Below, piece by piece: positions 62,621 to 64,000 of a DNA stretch of 64,000 nucleotides. Below the pieces are notes generated by a model, which saw nothing but the letters and a program-made list of their open reading frames with translations, was not told where the DNA came from and ran no database searches. Origin of the DNA: Salinisphaera dokdonensis (GTDB lineage: Bacteria; Pseudomonadota; Gammaproteobacteria; Nevskiales; Salinisphaeraceae). The stretch covers positions 124,001 to 188,000 of the forward strand of contig NZ_APND01000001.1 in assembly GCF_040361215.1 (NCBI RefSeq), written 5' to 3'. Every line of letters starts with the position of its first letter. Position 1 is the stretch's first letter. A program made the translations under genes and the position numbers.

Positions 62621-64000
62621 TCAGGATTTAGCCGCTTTATCGAACGTACTGCCCCCTAGCACCAGCTCTTCGTAAGGACCCTCAGCGGCCAATCGACCTT
62701 GGTCGAGCATGAATACGTTATGGCATTTCTGTACCGTAGTGAGCCGGTGGGCAATCACGATGAGGGTCCGTCCGCCGCGCATAGCATCCAATTCATCGAC
62801 GATTCGCCGCTCGGTTTCGTTATCCAGCGCGGAGGTAGCTTCGTCCAGCACGATAACGCTCGGGTCGTGATACAGCGCTCGGGCAATGCCGATGCGCTGA
62901 CGTTGGCCGCCGGAGAGGCGTACGCCGCGTTCCCCGACCTGGGTCTGGTAACCACTCGGGAGCTTATCCGCGATGAAATCGTGAATATTCGCGATGCGCG
63001 CTGCGCGTTCTACAGCGGTGTTGTCGATAGCTTCATCCGGCAGTCCGTAGGCGATATTGCCGGCTACCGTACTATCCGTGAGATAAATTTCCTGCGGGAC
63101 GTAGCCAATGTTCGCCTGCCACTGGCGGCGATTTTCTGGCGTTAGCGCGGTGCCATCGACACGTATTTCGCCAGCGCTGGGCTCCAGTAGGCCGAGGATG
63201 ATATCCGCGAGCGTGGTCTTGCCGGCGCCGGTCGTGCCGGTGAGCGCGACGAAACTATTCTTGGGGATTGTGATGGAAATACCGCGCAGCGACGGCTCAT
63301 CGGCGGCCGGATAGGAATAGCTGACTTGGTCGAGCTGCAAGGTATCTTCGAACGGTAGTTTGGCGGCGCTTTTGTCTGGAGGCGCAGGCTGCGCCCCAGC
63401 ATGCGTTGAAGCGAAGTCGCAGGCGCCCCCGCTAATGCCGTGGGCTACCAGATCGTTATGGAGCGTATCCACTACGGACTGGTTAAAGCGCCACTGAGCA
63501 AAGCCTTGGTATAAATTCTGAAGGGCCGGCAATAGACGGTACCCAGCGACTACAAATGCGCTCGCTACAGGTAGCGCCGACTGCAGGCCTTGGCCGCTGG
63601 CCAGCACGAACAGCATGGCGCCCATCACAATGCCGAAAGCCAAGCCTTCGATGGCGTAGCGCGGAATCTGGCCAAGGAGTTGGCTTTTAGCCATCGCCGT
63701 TGCAAACGTTGAGGCTGCCGGCTCGTAACGTTCGAGAAAGTGGCCTTCCCGGCCGAGGACTTTGACTTCCTTGACGCTACCGAAGGCCTCGTCCACGGCC
63801 TGGAAGCGCTCCGTATTTGCTTGCATTCGCTCGTGGCCGATGCTCAGAAGCACGCGCCGAATAGTGAGATAGACCAACAGATAAGCGCCGCCGAAGATGA
63901 GCGTTACCGCAAGCGCCAGTAGAGGGTTTACCCAGAATAGAAAGCCAACGATCATCAGGGCGGTGATACCGAAAGCCATCGACTTCATCGCCGGCATCAG
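62621..64000 (-). CDS. ABC exporter/flippase, membrane domain fused to ATPase (5' end beyond right edge)
   Basis: At least 458 residues are in the window; the N-terminal membrane helices lie outside, since full-length members are near 580-600. The visible part begins inside the exporter membrane domain (GITALMIVGFLFWVNPLLALAV) with several helices up to about residue 175. The ATPase domain has VALTGTTGAGKTTLADIIL (Walker A), VRLSGGQRQRIGIARAL (signature), VIVLDEATSALDNETE (Walker B) and IVIAHRLTTVQ (H loop). MsbA/PglK-like exporters beside glycosyltransferase loci commonly flip lipid-linked oligosaccharides. No Wzx is seen in the window, which makes a Wzk-type flippase role attractive. Confidence 0.85.
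   Translation of the reverse strand: MMPAMKSMAFGITALMIVGFLFWVNPLLALAVTLIFGGAYLLVYLTIRRVLLSIGHERMQANTERFQAVDEAFGSVKEVKVLGREGHFLERYEPAASTFATAMAKSQLLGQIPRYAIEGLAFGIVMGAMLFVLASGQGLQSALPVASAFVVAGYRLLPALQNLYQGFAQWRFNQSVVDTLHNDLVAHGISGGACDFASTHAGAQPAPPDKSAAKLPFEDTLQLDQVSYSYPAADEPSLRGISITIPKNSFVALTGTTGAGKTTLADIILGLLEPSAGEIRVDGTALTPENRRQWQANIGYVPQEIYLTDSTVAGNIAYGLPDEAIDNTAVERAARIANIHDFIADKLPSGYQTQVGERGVRLSGGQRQRIGIARALYHDPSVIVLDEATSALDNETERRIVDELDAMRGGRTLIVIAHRLTTVQKCHNVFMLDQGRLAAEGPYEELVLGGSTFDKAAKS

Noticed and set aside
1..64000. tRNA genes, rRNA genes, CRISPR arrays, prophage or plasmid functions
   Set aside because: No cloverleaf with TTCRANYY-like arm, no rRNA-like stretch, no regularly spaced repeats and no phage or replication-initiator genes were recognised by eye.

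Overview
The window reads as chromosome of a GC-rich gammaproteobacterium. The housekeeping half carries serS, rarA, lolA, ftsK, aat and infA in recognisable gammaproteobacterial form, and there is an acetate-switch type two-component pair and a sigma-54 driven type IV pilin. Genus cannot be fixed from the sequence alone; a halophilic marine lineage such as Salinisphaera is only a guess. From about 32 kb rightwards the DNA becomes more AT-rich and patchy, as is usual for surface-polysaccharide loci acquired piecemeal.

Layout. 1-13.7 kb is core genome: serS (5' end only, minus), a sodium/solute-symporter hybrid histidine kinase convergent with a LuxR-type response regulator (CrbS/CrbR or MxtR/ErdR type), a haloacid dehalogenase, the minus-strand run ftsK-lolA-vanZ-like-rarA, and a plus-strand run with a small unknown gene, a FemAB-like GNAT, aat and infA. 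13.8-15.9 kb holds two type IV pilin genes; the first has a good -24/-12 promoter and a terminator, the second is short. 16.4-29.8 kb is a complete minus-strand pel operon in the order pelX-pelA-B-C-D-E-F-G with mostly overlapping genes, encoding the Pel exopolysaccharide machine. PelX would supply the UDP-GalNAc precursor, and PelD keeps the arginine/aspartate residues expected for c-di-GMP binding.

29.9-64 kb is a second polysaccharide locus, probably O-antigen-like or capsular. It contains a WecA-type initiating transferase, a nucleotide-sugar epimerase and a TviB-type dehydrogenase (uronic acid sugars), then a plus-strand insert with a glycosyltransferase and an FkbM methyltransferase. 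A long minus-strand block follows: glycosyltransferases, a polymerase-like membrane protein, a pyruvyltransferase-family protein, a nitroreductase-family protein, a complete pseudaminic acid pathway (pseB, C, F, G, H, I) with an extra aldo/keto reductase, Gfo/Idh oxidoreductase and SDR inserted in it, and a dTDP-Fuc4NAc branch (rmlB, rmlA, wecE, acyltransferase). An ABC flippase-like exporter runs off the right edge.

The most notable signals are decayed genes found by reading broken frames: a wecF (Fuc4NAc transferase) remnant between rmlA and the acyltransferase, an rmlD remnant between rmlB and rmlA, and a frameshifted partial copy of the nitroreductase-family gene just upstream of the intact one. 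The rhamnose branch is therefore broken. The Fuc4NAc branch has lost its classical transferase but keeps donor synthesis, and an AT-rich unknown protein next to wecE has a distant WecF-like layout and is a candidate replacement. No tRNA, rRNA, CRISPR array or intact insertion sequence was recognised.
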